From Sparassis latifolia (lineage: Eukaryota; Basidiomycota; Agaricomycetes; Polyporales; Sparassidaceae): a stretch of 64,000 nucleotides of DNA. Shown in pieces: positions 45,003 to 54,859 of this stretch. Each line of letters starts with the position of its first letter. Position 1 is the first letter of the stretch. The translations under genes and the position numbers were made by a program. The DNA is taken from NCBI GenBank assembly GCA_018466975.1, contig CM031555.1, positions 2,542,001 through 2,606,000 of the forward strand, read 5' to 3'. Under the pieces are notes generated by a model. The model was not told the origin of the DNA. It searched no databases and was given only the letters and a program-made list of their open reading frames with translations.

Positions 45003-46902
45003 ATGGGCTCGAATTATAGCACGCTTCACTCCGGTTCCCCAAGCATACTTGGGAAACGGTCTACTCTCGATGATGCTCTTGACGCACCACCAGCGAAAAG
45101 GCTCATGTCAGAAGTAAGCTTTCTGCATCCTCTGACCTGCAAGCACATATACCAATGATCACAGTTCTTGTGCACCTTGAACCGTTGCACAAAGCAACAG
45201 CGCTGTGGATTTGTCGAAGATGCCCAGGTATGAGTTCTATGCTTTTCATGCCGGTAGTGTACTCATTATTTAACCTTTAGGTTTTGTCCAAGTGTCGCCA
45301 TGAGGAGGACGATTCGCAGCATCACAAGAAACTTAAAGAAGAGAATTCCAATTCACAGACTGATAAGAGGGTTGTTGTGCATGCGGTACGGTCTGCATCG
45401 TGCAGTCAGTATTCAGACTGATGCACTTTCTTAGACACATCGTCCAGTCAATTCAAAGCACGTATTTCCCTTTTTGATGCTCCCGGTCGAGCTAGGCAAT
45501 ATCATTCTCCATATTTTGGCGAACGATCGTGACACGTTATACACACTTTCACTTGTGTCTGGGCTTCTCTGAGTCTACGTACTGCCGCTCTATCTAAAGG
45601 CCGCAGGCTTCATTGATTCCTCGAACAATGTCAGTCCAGTCATAACTTATGAGCACACACGCCCATCATCGTGTGGCGCGGCATGCAAGGCCTTCCTACT
45701 CCCCCATCTATGTGGATCCGTATCATCGCAAATGCAGCAATGGCCAAACACCAGCTTTACGGGTTGGCGGGATTCTTCATCTCGAGTCGTACCCAGCTCG
45801 CTATATCCAACATTGTCATCGAGCTCCACAATGCGCGGCTCGCTCTAGCCACATGCAAGTTCCTACAGACCGTGGCCGCATCAGGGGTGTCGCACCTATG
45901 TCTGAAGTCGTGCTTGTCTAGCGATCTTCGAGCTATTGAGTCTCCTGAAGACATCCCTGTCGTCAACTCCGGTCTATTTTATCCTCGTCTGCAGAAGATG
46001 CAGGTCAAATCTGCCGTATTCTTCTCCTCGGAGTACATTAGTTGGACGGTTCACACCCTCAACAGCGCAGCGCTCACTGCGCTCGATCTCCAGCTCGACA
46101 ACAGAGGTTCACCATCATGGCGTCTTATTTTACCTCACCTCCACATGGAGCATCTGGAAACCCTCTACATCGATGGTGTGCTACCCATCAACACAATTTT
46201 CCATTTCCTCCTTCATCATCCCAGCATACATGAGCTCTGGATTGGTCGCTTTACTCGCCCTGGTTTCCTCCCCTACGCCGCCCGTCCACCTAATATGGAC
46301 CACCTCGAAGTCCTCACGGGTTCTCACGACTACATAATCCCCTTACTTGTGCGGGGTCTCCCTGCACTGCAGCATCTTGTGGTCATACCGGATCATCCTT
46401 CCGCGATTGGCCTATTTCTCGATTCTGAGCTCCGAGGGGTGATAAACGGTGCTCGACGCTGTACGCGTCTCCAAGAGCTCGACATCGCCCTTCCCTGTGG
46501 TTACATCGCACAGCCAGAATCTGACTCGTTCTTCATTGTAGACGACCCACAACACCTTCGCACGGAACGCGGTCTTTCGAACGTGCACACGATCACCATC
46601 CGCGCTACATGGGACGCAAATGAATTTACCTTATCTTCAACTCATCTGAGTGTTCTTGTAAGTTGCCCATTTCATTCATTGCTTCGCCGCCATTCACATC
46701 AGCACAGAACAGCTTACCGGGGTGGCTAGATCTCTTTCCTTCAGTACGACACTTGCGTATAGTCGAGGGGCGCAGCGTCAAGTTAGACGCCGATCGACGT
46801 GCACAAGTCACTCAATTGTATCGTGCTTGTCCTTACCTAGAAGATATATCGATGTATGCGGGGGATAGGCACCTGGCAGAGTGTTGGAAGCGCAAGATCT
46901 GA
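45003..46902 (+). pseudogene. F-box/LRR-like protein
   Basis: Start MGSNYSTLHSGSPSILGKRS at 45003 with small exons separated by GT-AG introns (first intron 45115 to about 45165). An exon near 45436 carries LMLPVELGNIILHILANDRD and TLYTLSLVSGLL, an F-box-like helix pair. Then comes a long frame (45671-46657) with leucine-rich repeat spacing (LTALDLQLDNRGSPSWRLIL, LHMEHLETLYIDGVLP, LPALQHLVVIPDHPSA, RLQELDIALPCG), joined through the 46658-46707 intron to LPGWLDLFPSVRHLRIVEGR and a stop at 46900-46902. F-box proteins select substrates for SCF ubiquitin ligases. A TGA at 45570-45572 (CGA expected in LL-R-VYVLPLYL) and an unresolved frame change near 45690 indicate damage. Confidence 0.6.
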
Positions 46903-46952
46903 TGTATTTCCATGTCATGTATGTGTAAAGAAGTCAATGAAATTGAGCTTGC

Positions 46953-47168
46953 TGACGATTGTCTTGCGAGATCAGCCTCCAACCTTAAGACTTTCCACGA
47001 CTTCCGAAGGTCATTTCAGGCACAGTAAATAAAAGTACAACAAACGCGGCCGACAATCATGATGATTGTCTTGCGAGATCAGCCTTCAACCTTAAGACTT
47101 TCCACGACTTCCGAAGGTCATTTCAGGCACAGTAAACAAAAGTACAACAAATGCAGCCGACAATCATA
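46953..47168. repeat. Tandem duplication of about 107 bp
   Basis: GATTGTCTTGCGAGATCAGC through AAAGTACAACAAAYGCRGCC appears twice in direct order (from about 46956 and about 47063) with few differences. Confidence 0.8.
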
Positions 47169-47276
47169 CAGAACCCCCGCGGAATGCCCCACACCCGACT
47201 GCCTCCCAGTAACCTTGTGCACATCTGATCAGTCAGGTTATCTACCGATATAAATCACTCATCTTAAGGACTTACG

Positions 47277-47615
47277 TTAGACCGCCTCAGTAACATTGGA
47301 GAAGGGTGGCGCGGAGGAGGGCGGCGCGGCGGAGGGCGGCGCGGCGGAGGGCGGCGTGGCAGAGGGCGGCACAGTGGAGGGCGGCGCGGTGGGCGATGCC
47401 CCTCCGGTGTTGATATCAAGGGCCGCACAAATGATCTCCACGGCCCGCTGCACCTTCAGCGCAATAGCCTCAGTGTGACTTACATCGGCGCTAAGGGCCC
47501 GAATCTGGTTCTGTAAGTCACTGATGGAGGGTGCTGAGGCCACAGCAGTGCAAACAATGTTAATATCGATTCACGTCAAAATGTATAATCATCACTTATG
47601 ACCACGATTAGCCAT
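47277..47615 (-). pseudogene. Short coiled-coil protein, MASRG-type mirror gene (right copy)
   Basis: The leader exon reads ATG GCT AAT CGT GGT C at 47615-47600, but the donor that is GTAAGT in the left gene is ATAAGT here, and the acceptor is also changed. The downstream frame (from about 47543) reads SISDLQNQIRALSADVSHTE then AIALKVQRAVEIICAALDIN and a 15-bp tandem repeat encoding PPSAA/PPSTV units, ending SNVTEAV. It shares leader and SISDLQ with 32219-32492 but has a different second half. Probably no longer spliced. Confidence 0.5.
47300..47395. repeat. 15-bp tandem repeat within the right coiled-coil gene
   Basis: GGAGGGCGGCGCGGC and variants repeat about six times; in the minus-strand frame the unit encodes Ala-Pro-Pro-Ser-Ala. 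Confidence 0.75.
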
Positions 47616-48214
47616 GAGGATCAGTTTGGACAGTAGTGAGGGATGGTGGTGGTGGTGGTGGTGGTATGCTCCGAACGTGAGATGGGGAAAGACTCGGAGA
47701 CACTGCAATATATATAGGCATACCCCTCATGGGTCCCACGTGCCACGAAATTTATAATCTGACAGATCCAAAACAACATACGCATTTTCACGAATTTCGC
47801 ATCACGTACTCTGGGGTAAGAGAGGGTTGCCCATAGTACACGAAGCAAAATTTGGGGAAATGCATCTACTGTTTCCTCGAAAGGTAGCTCCAGACTTATG
47901 GTGGCTTCAGACTTATGGTATAGTTATGTCCACTTCAAACGAATTTGTTTTCAGCAAGGATTATAGAAAACTTATTTAATCTATCTTTAAATGTCCACAT
48001 CGCCGAGCGGCACTTTGCGCACGCATGTACCTCACCTTGCCCGTCTTCTCATCGCGAGTCACACAGATGGCCTGGCAGAATAAATCGACGAGGTCCTTCA
48101 TGGTCTATACTTATCCTGTCGAGTCTCACACGCGACCTTTGCAGCCTTCGTGGGTGCCCGCCTAACGGAAGGACTAGAGATAATTCTCCATCCGCAAACA
48201 GAGCGCAAGATACA
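47616..48214. other. Intergenic part of the giant element (right half)
   Basis: 47625-47720 is the inverted counterpart of the leader at 32100-32218, including a (TGG)n run at 47643-47663. The rest shows no gene. Confidence 0.4.
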
Positions 48215-48710
48215 TTAATATTGAGCGAGGTATATGACACGAACAGCGAAACCAACGCCCCCCGCAAGCAGCTCAGGCACCTGGGAATAGTGAATACAGG
48301 TGTCATCAATAGGATTTTGATCCACGTACGCACCATAAGGGGGAGGGGGAGGGGTGCTCAATGATCCTCGCTCAGCGCGGACCAGTGCAGCCAGGTCAGC
48401 TGTAGCCTCTGCAAACTCTCGAACATGAACTGCACGTCGTTCCGACTGTTCGACTCGGAGCTCCATGGTCTTCACCTCCTTCTCTAAGATAAGGATCAGC
48501 TGCATTAATTTTTGTTGTTCACGCTTCAGGTCCTCGATCTCCTCCAGTAAGGACGTGCACGTATCCGACGAAGGTGGACGGGATGTGCTCGCCACGTCCG
48601 TCTCGGTACTAGATTTTGGACATTGGACCGGGGACACGGAGACCTGTAGGCGAGTAACGTCAGCAACTAAAATGTGGACAGCAAACTTCCACATCCACCT
48701 TGTCTGACAT
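48215..48710 (-). CDS. Short coiled-coil protein, MSDK type (right copy)
   Basis: Exon 1 is 48710-48699 (MSDK), then a 55-nt intron, and exon 2 is 48643-48215. The N-terminal half (VSVSPVQCPKSSTETDV..., ending LLEEIEDLKRE) is shared with 31128-31509 because it lies in the inverted repeat. The C-terminal half differs: QQKLMQLILILEKEVKTMEL, RVEQSERRAVHVREFAEATA, then a Pro-rich linker (STPPPPPYGAYVDQNP). About 146 residues. Both proteins therefore share one promoter and N-terminus but carry different coiled coils. Confidence 0.6.
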
Positions 48711-49223
48711 ATTTGCGGCCGACTTTTCGAAATTCTGAGGGAGTAGCGTGGACAGCGAAATCCGGGATGGATGGCGATGGGTTCGCATTATCAGCCTGGC
48801 AGCAGCAGGCAGGATATATAAAGGCAACATACCTGGGATTAGAAGCATCGTGCCAGATGGTTCCACGAATACCTGTCGCGGAAGTCAACGAGAAGCACGG
48901 CGTCAGCACGGAATTCATGTAAGCGATGTGTGTAGAGCACTCACATGGTACGCTCAGGTGGTCAATCCTCGTAATTTCCGACCATTCCATGAATACGCGC
49001 CAGGTATTGTAGAAAGCGGAGATGTCGAGACCTTGATGAAGGACCGGTATTTGCGAGTGATCGTTATGTAGCATCTGTAATATCTGTATAGCCAGAGTGA
49101 GCCGTGGACGATGCGTCCATGGGCAACAACGTACGGTTCTGGGCTTTCAAGCAGAGCCAATATTGGCCTGTGGGTTGTTCTAGCGGCTCAGGCGCCAATT
49201 AATGATGCATTTTCGCTGTTCTT

Positions 49224-49655
49224 ATGTTTATGTTTGGTACAAACCTGATATGGCACTCAATCATCAGAGATGTGGCTCGGATGGCTATGATACAGGTTCT
49301 AATACAATGTATACTATCGGCCCCTAATTCAAACAGGCGCGGCGGCGCGCACGAGAATGGCTCAGTGAGGAAGAGGGCATTACGAGGAAGCCCTCAGGGC
49401 ATCGAAGTGGGCGAGGAAAAGGGCGGCGACGACGGCACTGGAGCGGAAGAGGGTGATGGCATTGACAACGACAATGGCGAGGAGGGCATGGGCGAGGAGG
49501 AGGAGGCAGACATGGCGATGGAAGAACTGGCCGATATCGCAGGGATGATGGAAATTCGAAGGCAAGGAAGAAGGCACCCAAATTCTGGACAGCGGCCAGA
49601 TGGCACACGCGGTCTATTTGTGCGAGACAAACAGAGGCTGAGAAGCGGCTCGTGA
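49224..49655 (+). CDS. Acidic low-complexity protein, copy 3 of 3 (right repeat)
   Basis: 143 codons homologous to 30727-30200 and 35508-35957, with the same acidic centre (GDDGTGAEEGDGIDNDNGEE) and basic end. Intact frame; function unknown. Confidence 0.4.
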   Translation: MFMFGTNLIWHSIIRDVARMAMIQVLIQCILSAPNSNRRGGAHENGSVRKRALRGSPQGIEVGEEKGGDDGTGAEEGDGIDNDNGEEGMGEEEEADMAMEELADIAGMMEIRRQGRRHPNSGQRPDGTRGLFVRDKQRLRSGS

Positions 49656-50461
49656 CAAGCAGCTTGTGACAAGTGGCCCGTGATGTGTGGCTGCCTTATT
49701 TGCGTGAGACAAAGCGATGAGATGCGTCAAAACTCCGCTGGAGGTGGAATGGGCGTTTCTTTCCTCTTGTTCTCGTTCCACCACCATCTCTCGGCCATAG
49801 CGCTTGTCATTTGCTATGTGGCCTGGAGCCTTTAGTAACATTGTAGTGTAGTTCGCTCTCTTTTGTAGTTTCGTTGTTATTTATTCTTGTGGGGTCCTCA
49901 TTATCTTTAGCTATAGTATAGGTAGCCAAGCTGCCGGACGGTTTGTTTCATCGCCCTTTTGCGCCGGTTGCATACCAGAGTGGGATACAATCGAATTGCA
50001 GCCAATTTGGTTATTGATTACCTTACGCGTAAAAATTTCTGAAGACCCTTGACATTAACGCACCCTTGCGGTTACAGCCAGATCGCGCCAGGTCGATTGT
50101 ACACGCTGAGGTTGATAGGCTGACAGGCTGACAATAATGTATGTGCACGATATGGACGAAGGGCGGTGTAGCTATACTGACATGTTTCTCAATGTATAGG
50201 AGAATGCAGCGCTTGTGCATGCTCACGCACAACTGCAGGAGCAGCCGCTACATCGGAAATCTTCTCGGTGACACCTCATCACCAGCAGTGCGACGTTGAA
50301 GGACATTGCGCGTGTTACTCGGAAGTAATTGTACATGTGGGCTGATTGGTGATGAACACCTCGTGGTCGAAGCCTCGTGTACTCTAAGCGACGTCTCATA
50401 AGATACGATTGCTCAAATCTAATGGACACTATCCCGACCTCTCGGTATCACTGACGCTGCC

Positions 50462-52801
50462 ATGTCTTCAAAGTGTGCGCGGAAAGCGGTAATTACTGCA
50501 GTCAGTTCTTACGTTTTCAATCCTCATGCATGGAATGCCAAGAACCCATACTTGGATATTGAGGCTATCGTCGACAACGAGGAGGAGGAGGAGGAGGAGG
50601 AAGAAGAAGAAGAGGAGGAGGAACTGGATAAGTGTCTCAGCTGCGTTATTGAATATATCTTACAGCTTGTTTCCAGCCGAGTTGCTTGCCGATGTCCAAC
50701 GCACTCAACAAGCTCGGGCACGTCTTGATAATGCATGTGTCGGCGACGATGCTGCTGATGCAAAAGCCATGGCCCGGTCTATTACGGAGAGAGACATGGC
50801 TAAATGTGCACAGCGGGCCTCACAGTCGGGTGGCACAGTCGTCTCTCTTGCCCCCGATGGAATCCACCTTCAAGCCACGGAAAATGGTTTCCTCTCTCCT
50901 TGGGTGTGCATCTCGCGTGGTACATATAAGCACGATGTGGCCTTCGTGGAGTCGCGAGAGGACTCTCTCCTCCGCGTCTGGGTGGTTCCGCGCTTGCCTA
51001 CTACAAAAAAGTGGCAGCACGGAAGAACTTCTCAGCAACCCATGCCGCCAGCATTACTGAAGGAGTTGTTCGGAGAGGCTGTGACAGAAAGCGAAGGTGA
51101 TCGGCTGATACATATTCTCAAGGGCAAGAAGTTCAAAGGCGGCCTCCTGCAGCTCGAACTCACTTTGGACCGGGTGACTTTCAACATCCACGCGACTCGA
51201 AACGACGTATTCGTCTTTAATGCAGCGAAATTTGTGCCAAAGACAGCGATAGCGAAGCTCATTCTATTCTGTGTTGACTTCGAACCGGCTGCAGGCACGC
51301 ATGTGATCGTTATACAGGGCGAGCAATGCGGCCTCATCGGTGTTGTGCATTCAGTCATTAATGGACAGGCTACGCTAACCAATCTCTACCACGAGAAGTT
51401 GGATGATGAACTTTCATCTCTTGTGCTACCTGTAACTCAGTTACACCCCCTTTGGGCAGTTGGCGATGTGGTCAAAGTTAAGACGGGCCTCCATACGGGC
51501 TTGGAAGGGCAAGTGATTGCCGTGGATGATTTCGATGTCACGATTGTTCACGCGAACAAAGTCGAGGTACATTGTGCACTTCTCATGCAATTGCAATCCT
51601 TAATAGTGGAACTTTCCTCAGCATGTATGTTCTACGTACGACAATGCTTCCAAGTACTGAACTTTTCTCAGCGAACTAGAAACCCAATAATGAGAGTCTT
51701 TCATACTTCTTCTGTGTTGGAAACCTCTGAGGTATGTCCCACCACCTGTGACATTATCGATGCTCAAAACTCGATATAGCATCATGTGTTACCCTGGGAT
51801 CTCTTACTCACAGAGTCCAAGGCAGAATGGACCTCGATACAGCCGTCGGTGACAGTATCAAGGCCGGGAGAGCAGCGCCCCTCACGCTCTGAGACGCAAA
51901 TGGAGGAAGAGGTGGAGATGGAGCTTGCCCTCAAGCATCCTGACTGACGGAATCCCGACATCGGGCAAGCAGTGCGTGTCATCAAAGGCCCTTTGAAGGG
52001 ATTTGTGGGCACATTGCGAAACGTCACGTACCACGGCGATTACGAAGTTGAGCTTGAAGCCAAGCTTTTAACCTCGAGGGGCGTCCTCTTGTTCCAAAAG
52101 CCCGAGATCGCATTCCGGTCAGAAGAAAGGTAAGATTCATTACTTGTAGTTCTGGTCATATCTAACTGCCTCATTGCAGGGGCAACATCGACACGGCGAA
52201 GCGTGGTCCGCTCCCTGAGCGGCCTCGGACCTCATTGGGCCACAAATTAGAACCCGCGTCACACGACACAGATTCGGCGTGGGCGTATTCGGTGGAACTT
52301 AATGGTGCGTAACCGCACCGCCACTACCGAGCGTCCGCTGAATCCACATTAGGACCCGATGGATCGATGTCTTTAGTCGAACCTAATGGTGCATAGCCTC
52401 ATCATCAACACAAAATGTCCGCTGAATTCACCCAATGGATGGATGCTGGATGCGGCTGTGGCACCTGCATTCCATACTTATCGCTTCAAGTTCATGTGCA
52501 CAGCCGGTCAACTCTGAGACAAGCTGATGACCACGGTGAAGGGAGCCTCCCCAGTGGACGGCAAGGTGCGATGCGAATACTGGATGCGAAAGCTAGAATA
52601 TGCCGATGTCTCTCTCCAAGACCTCGCTATATTGCGACCAGGCCCTGGCGATTATGCGATCGTGTGTAAGCATGGCCCCAACTTCGGAGCATATGGCAAA
52701 ACAATGCGGGGCATGGCAGACCCGCTTGTTCTAGTACTGGAAGAAGGCGGCAGGACGCTTAGGGTGGATAGGGATGACTTGGTCCAGCTTGTGTGCAAAT
52801 A
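50462..52801 (+). pseudogene. Spt5-like KOW-domain protein, right-repeat copy
   Basis: Start MSSKCARKA (50462-50488), intron 50489-50542, then NPYLDIEAIVDN and poly-Glu. The next donor is GATAAG where the left copy has GGTAAG, so the second intron has lost its GT. From AELLADVQRTQQARARLDNA the frame is open to the first two KOW segments (THVIVIQGEQCGLIGVVHSV; GDVVKVKTGLHTGLEGQVIA), including TRNDVF where the left copy has a stop. A TGA before the third KOW (HPD-stop-RNPDIGQAVRV) is shared by both copies. The last part (52527-52801) reads MTTVKGASPVDGKVRCEYWM and ends DDLVQLVCK. Architecture resembles Spt5 (acidic N-terminus followed by KOW repeats). Confidence 0.7.
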
Positions 52802-53507
52802 AGTGGTTTCCTCATAATTTTACGTGCTGTTCCTGTCCCTTGCCCCTCGTTGTTGCATCCTGTGCTGTTTGTCGATGTCCTGTCATTTGCCGCTTTCTCA
52901 TTATATACAGTTAATGTACTTCCTTTGATCGAACTTGTGCTTGTGCTTGTGCGATCTCCCATGACCAGTTGAAAAGCCGCTGAGCGGTACACTTGGCGAT
53001 CCAATGACCACTAAGCGGCCATCGAGTGTGCCACTCGTCAAGCTGCTTAGCGGCGCTATGGGTGTCCGACCTCCTTACAGTTTGAATATTAGGTCGAGGG
53101 TGTGAGGCCCTGACATCTCACCTCGTATATAAACTCTAATGTCAAATGTCAAATGATCATACATTGTAACTTTGTGTCGCCCTTATACTAGTTCGATATT
53201 TAATCTGTTGTCTGCCCTGAAAGGCATAATGTCGATCAGAATTTGTTCCCGCCGGACATGCCGAACGAGACCTAAAATTTTCGGACGAATGTTATATGGT
53301 AATATAGCCATTTGCGAACATTGTATATGTCGCAATATCACACATTATCAATGTGTGATTTGGGTATCACATGCCCAGACATCAGGCCTTACATTATAAA
53401 CATATTTTCGACCGTCGGAGCTACATACGGGCCGTCATACATGTACAATGTTAGGCCGGATGTTCCCACAATGTAAGGAACTTAGATATTAGTCTCTGTC
53501 TCTGGTG

Positions 53508-53510
53508 TTA
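53508..53510 (+). other. Right copy of the 3-bp target-site duplication (TTA)
   Basis: Directly follows the right terminus; matches 26338-26340. Confidence 0.9.
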
Positions 53511-54513
53511 GATGGTCGAAAGAGGTACCATATATAATTGAGAAGCCACTGAAAATTGCACCTTTTAAACTTTTGGAGAAAGCAAAGAAAGGATCCACTA
53601 CAGACACTGCAGAAACTAAGACACCAACTCAAGCAGAACATCAAGCTCTACAGTTAGCCCATTATGTAGCAGCTGCAGGAACAAAAGCCTTGTTACTCTG
53701 AGTAATGATCCTGGTGCAGCACGTGGTGCTAAGCATAAACATAGTGAAGACACAGCAAGCTCTAAGTCTAAGAAACAGAAGGTTACAAGTGCTACAATAC
53801 CAGAAAATCTGGCTTCACCACAAGGCTTTATTTGGAATGCAGAAACATACAGTTGTGCCTATGACAGTCTCTTCTCAATCTTACATGCTGTATATACAAC
53901 TTCACCTGAATGGTGGATGTCCAATGTTCAGCAGCAGAATATTCACCTGCAGCTTTTTACACAAGTGTTTGATGGTGTTAAACTGGGCAAATTGACAATG
54001 GAGAATGCACGAGACAGAATCAGACTAAGTTTGCACCAAGCTAACTCTGAGGTATTTCCAGCAATAGGTACAGAAGGAACTGATATCTATGCATTATGCC
54101 AGGAGATCTTGAATCACTCTGCAGATATTCTGACTTGCACACTTATATGTGATCACTGTAATGTATTTGAGAGTAATACAGATGGACAAGTGATTTGGGA
54201 TTGTAGCAGAGCAGTTTGGAAAGATAGTCCATTCAAACTTGGGTCCTACAAGAATAGATCAAGTACAGACTGGCTGGATGCAATTTTTGCCAGATGCTCT
54301 GAGCGTGTTTGTCCTAACTGTAATAGTGCATTGCTTTATAATCTGAAATATGAGTCCTTGCCAAATTTTCAGTGTTTCATCACCAACAGTCTGCAGATTA
54401 ACTGGGAATCTGAGTTAGAATTGCAGGATCAGAAGTATAGACTTTGTGGTATAGTTTATTATGGTGAGTTCCACTTTACTGCACGTATCATTACAAAGAC
54501 TGGAAGTGTCTGA
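53511..54513 (+). pseudogene. Pif1-like helicase of a transposon, C-terminal protease-like domain (3' part of a split gene)
   Basis: Continues the frame broken at 26340: RWSKEVPYIIEKPLKIAPFK then a Thr/Ala-rich linker. A frameshift near 53700 leads to KHKHSEDTASSKSKKQK. The C-terminal domain begins FIWNAETYSCAYDSLFSILH, where the N.SCAYD context looks like the catalytic Cys of a papain-like/ubiquitin-peptidase fold. It continues GTDIYALCQEILNHSADILT, has Cys pairs typical of a zinc ribbon (LICDHCNVF and RVCPNCNSA), and near the end a His-containing strand GIVYYGEFHFTARIITKTGS. Helicases with this C-terminal domain are common in agaricomycete mobile elements. AT-rich and CpG-poor, unlike the insertion that splits it. 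Confidence 0.8.
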
Positions 54514-54859
54514 TTTAATGGTGGGGTTATAACTGGGCAGACTTGTATATTAGAGGGATAAATAGCGAGTATGGATTCAACTGCATTGACAAAGTGTAGA
54601 TCAAAGATTAGCTCTGTTATAGTGGATGTTAAAGCATGACTGTATTAGATTGTAATATAGCAAAATGTATATTTAATTATTAAAATGTATAACTATAATA
54701 CTTTTGAATGATGAGTGCAAGAAAAGAGACTAAACACATGTAGGCCTGATAGATATCAAAATCAGGAATCGTCCTTGCCATGCGTTAGCATCGCCCACTC
54801 CAAGCAAGTATATTTATCATGCCTTCACAATAAATGCTGTTTGTGCTAAAACAAGATAT
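54514..54859. repeat. Spacer with a KDZ-linked terminus (CAGGAATCGTCC)
   Basis: CAGGAATCGTCCTTGCCATG at 54765-54784 resembles 23523-23542 and lies just downstream of the KDZ transposase stop codon, so it is the likely left end of the KDZ element. No gene otherwise. Confidence 0.5.

Larger units (their letters stand above)
26341..53507. mobile_element. Giant CACTA/EnSpm-type DNA transposon, 27,167 bp, with about 5-kb terminal inverted repeats
   Basis: Left end CACCGGAGACGGGGACTAAT; right end, read inward, CACCAGAGACAGAGACTAAT. A 3-bp duplication (TTA) flanks it. CAC... ends, a 3-bp duplication and an internal Tnp2-family transposase together identify the CACTA superfamily. The inverted repeats extend to about 31319 and 48519. 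Besides the transposase it holds Spt5-like KOW genes (one per repeat), paired short coiled-coil genes, a WD40 gene, an F-box/LRR-like gene, two conserved unknown genes, an acidic-protein segment in three copies and a nested MITE. It splits an older helicase pseudogene. CACTA elements usually have inverted repeats of tens of bases, so repeats this long are unusual. Confidence 0.92.
48519..53507 (-). repeat. Right terminal inverted repeat of the giant element (about 4,989 bp)
   Basis: Inverted match to 26341-31319. Starts at the codon boundary after LLEEIEDLKRE and ends in the CACCAGAGACAGAGACTAAT terminus (read inward). Mirror-order subterminal motifs are at about 52970-53480. Confidence 0.9.

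Noticed and set aside
26341..53507. A Helitron or Starship-type giant element
   Set aside because: There is a short target duplication, inverted ends and a Tnp2 transposase; no Rep/Helicase with HUH motif and no tyrosine-recombinase captain gene is visible inside the element.
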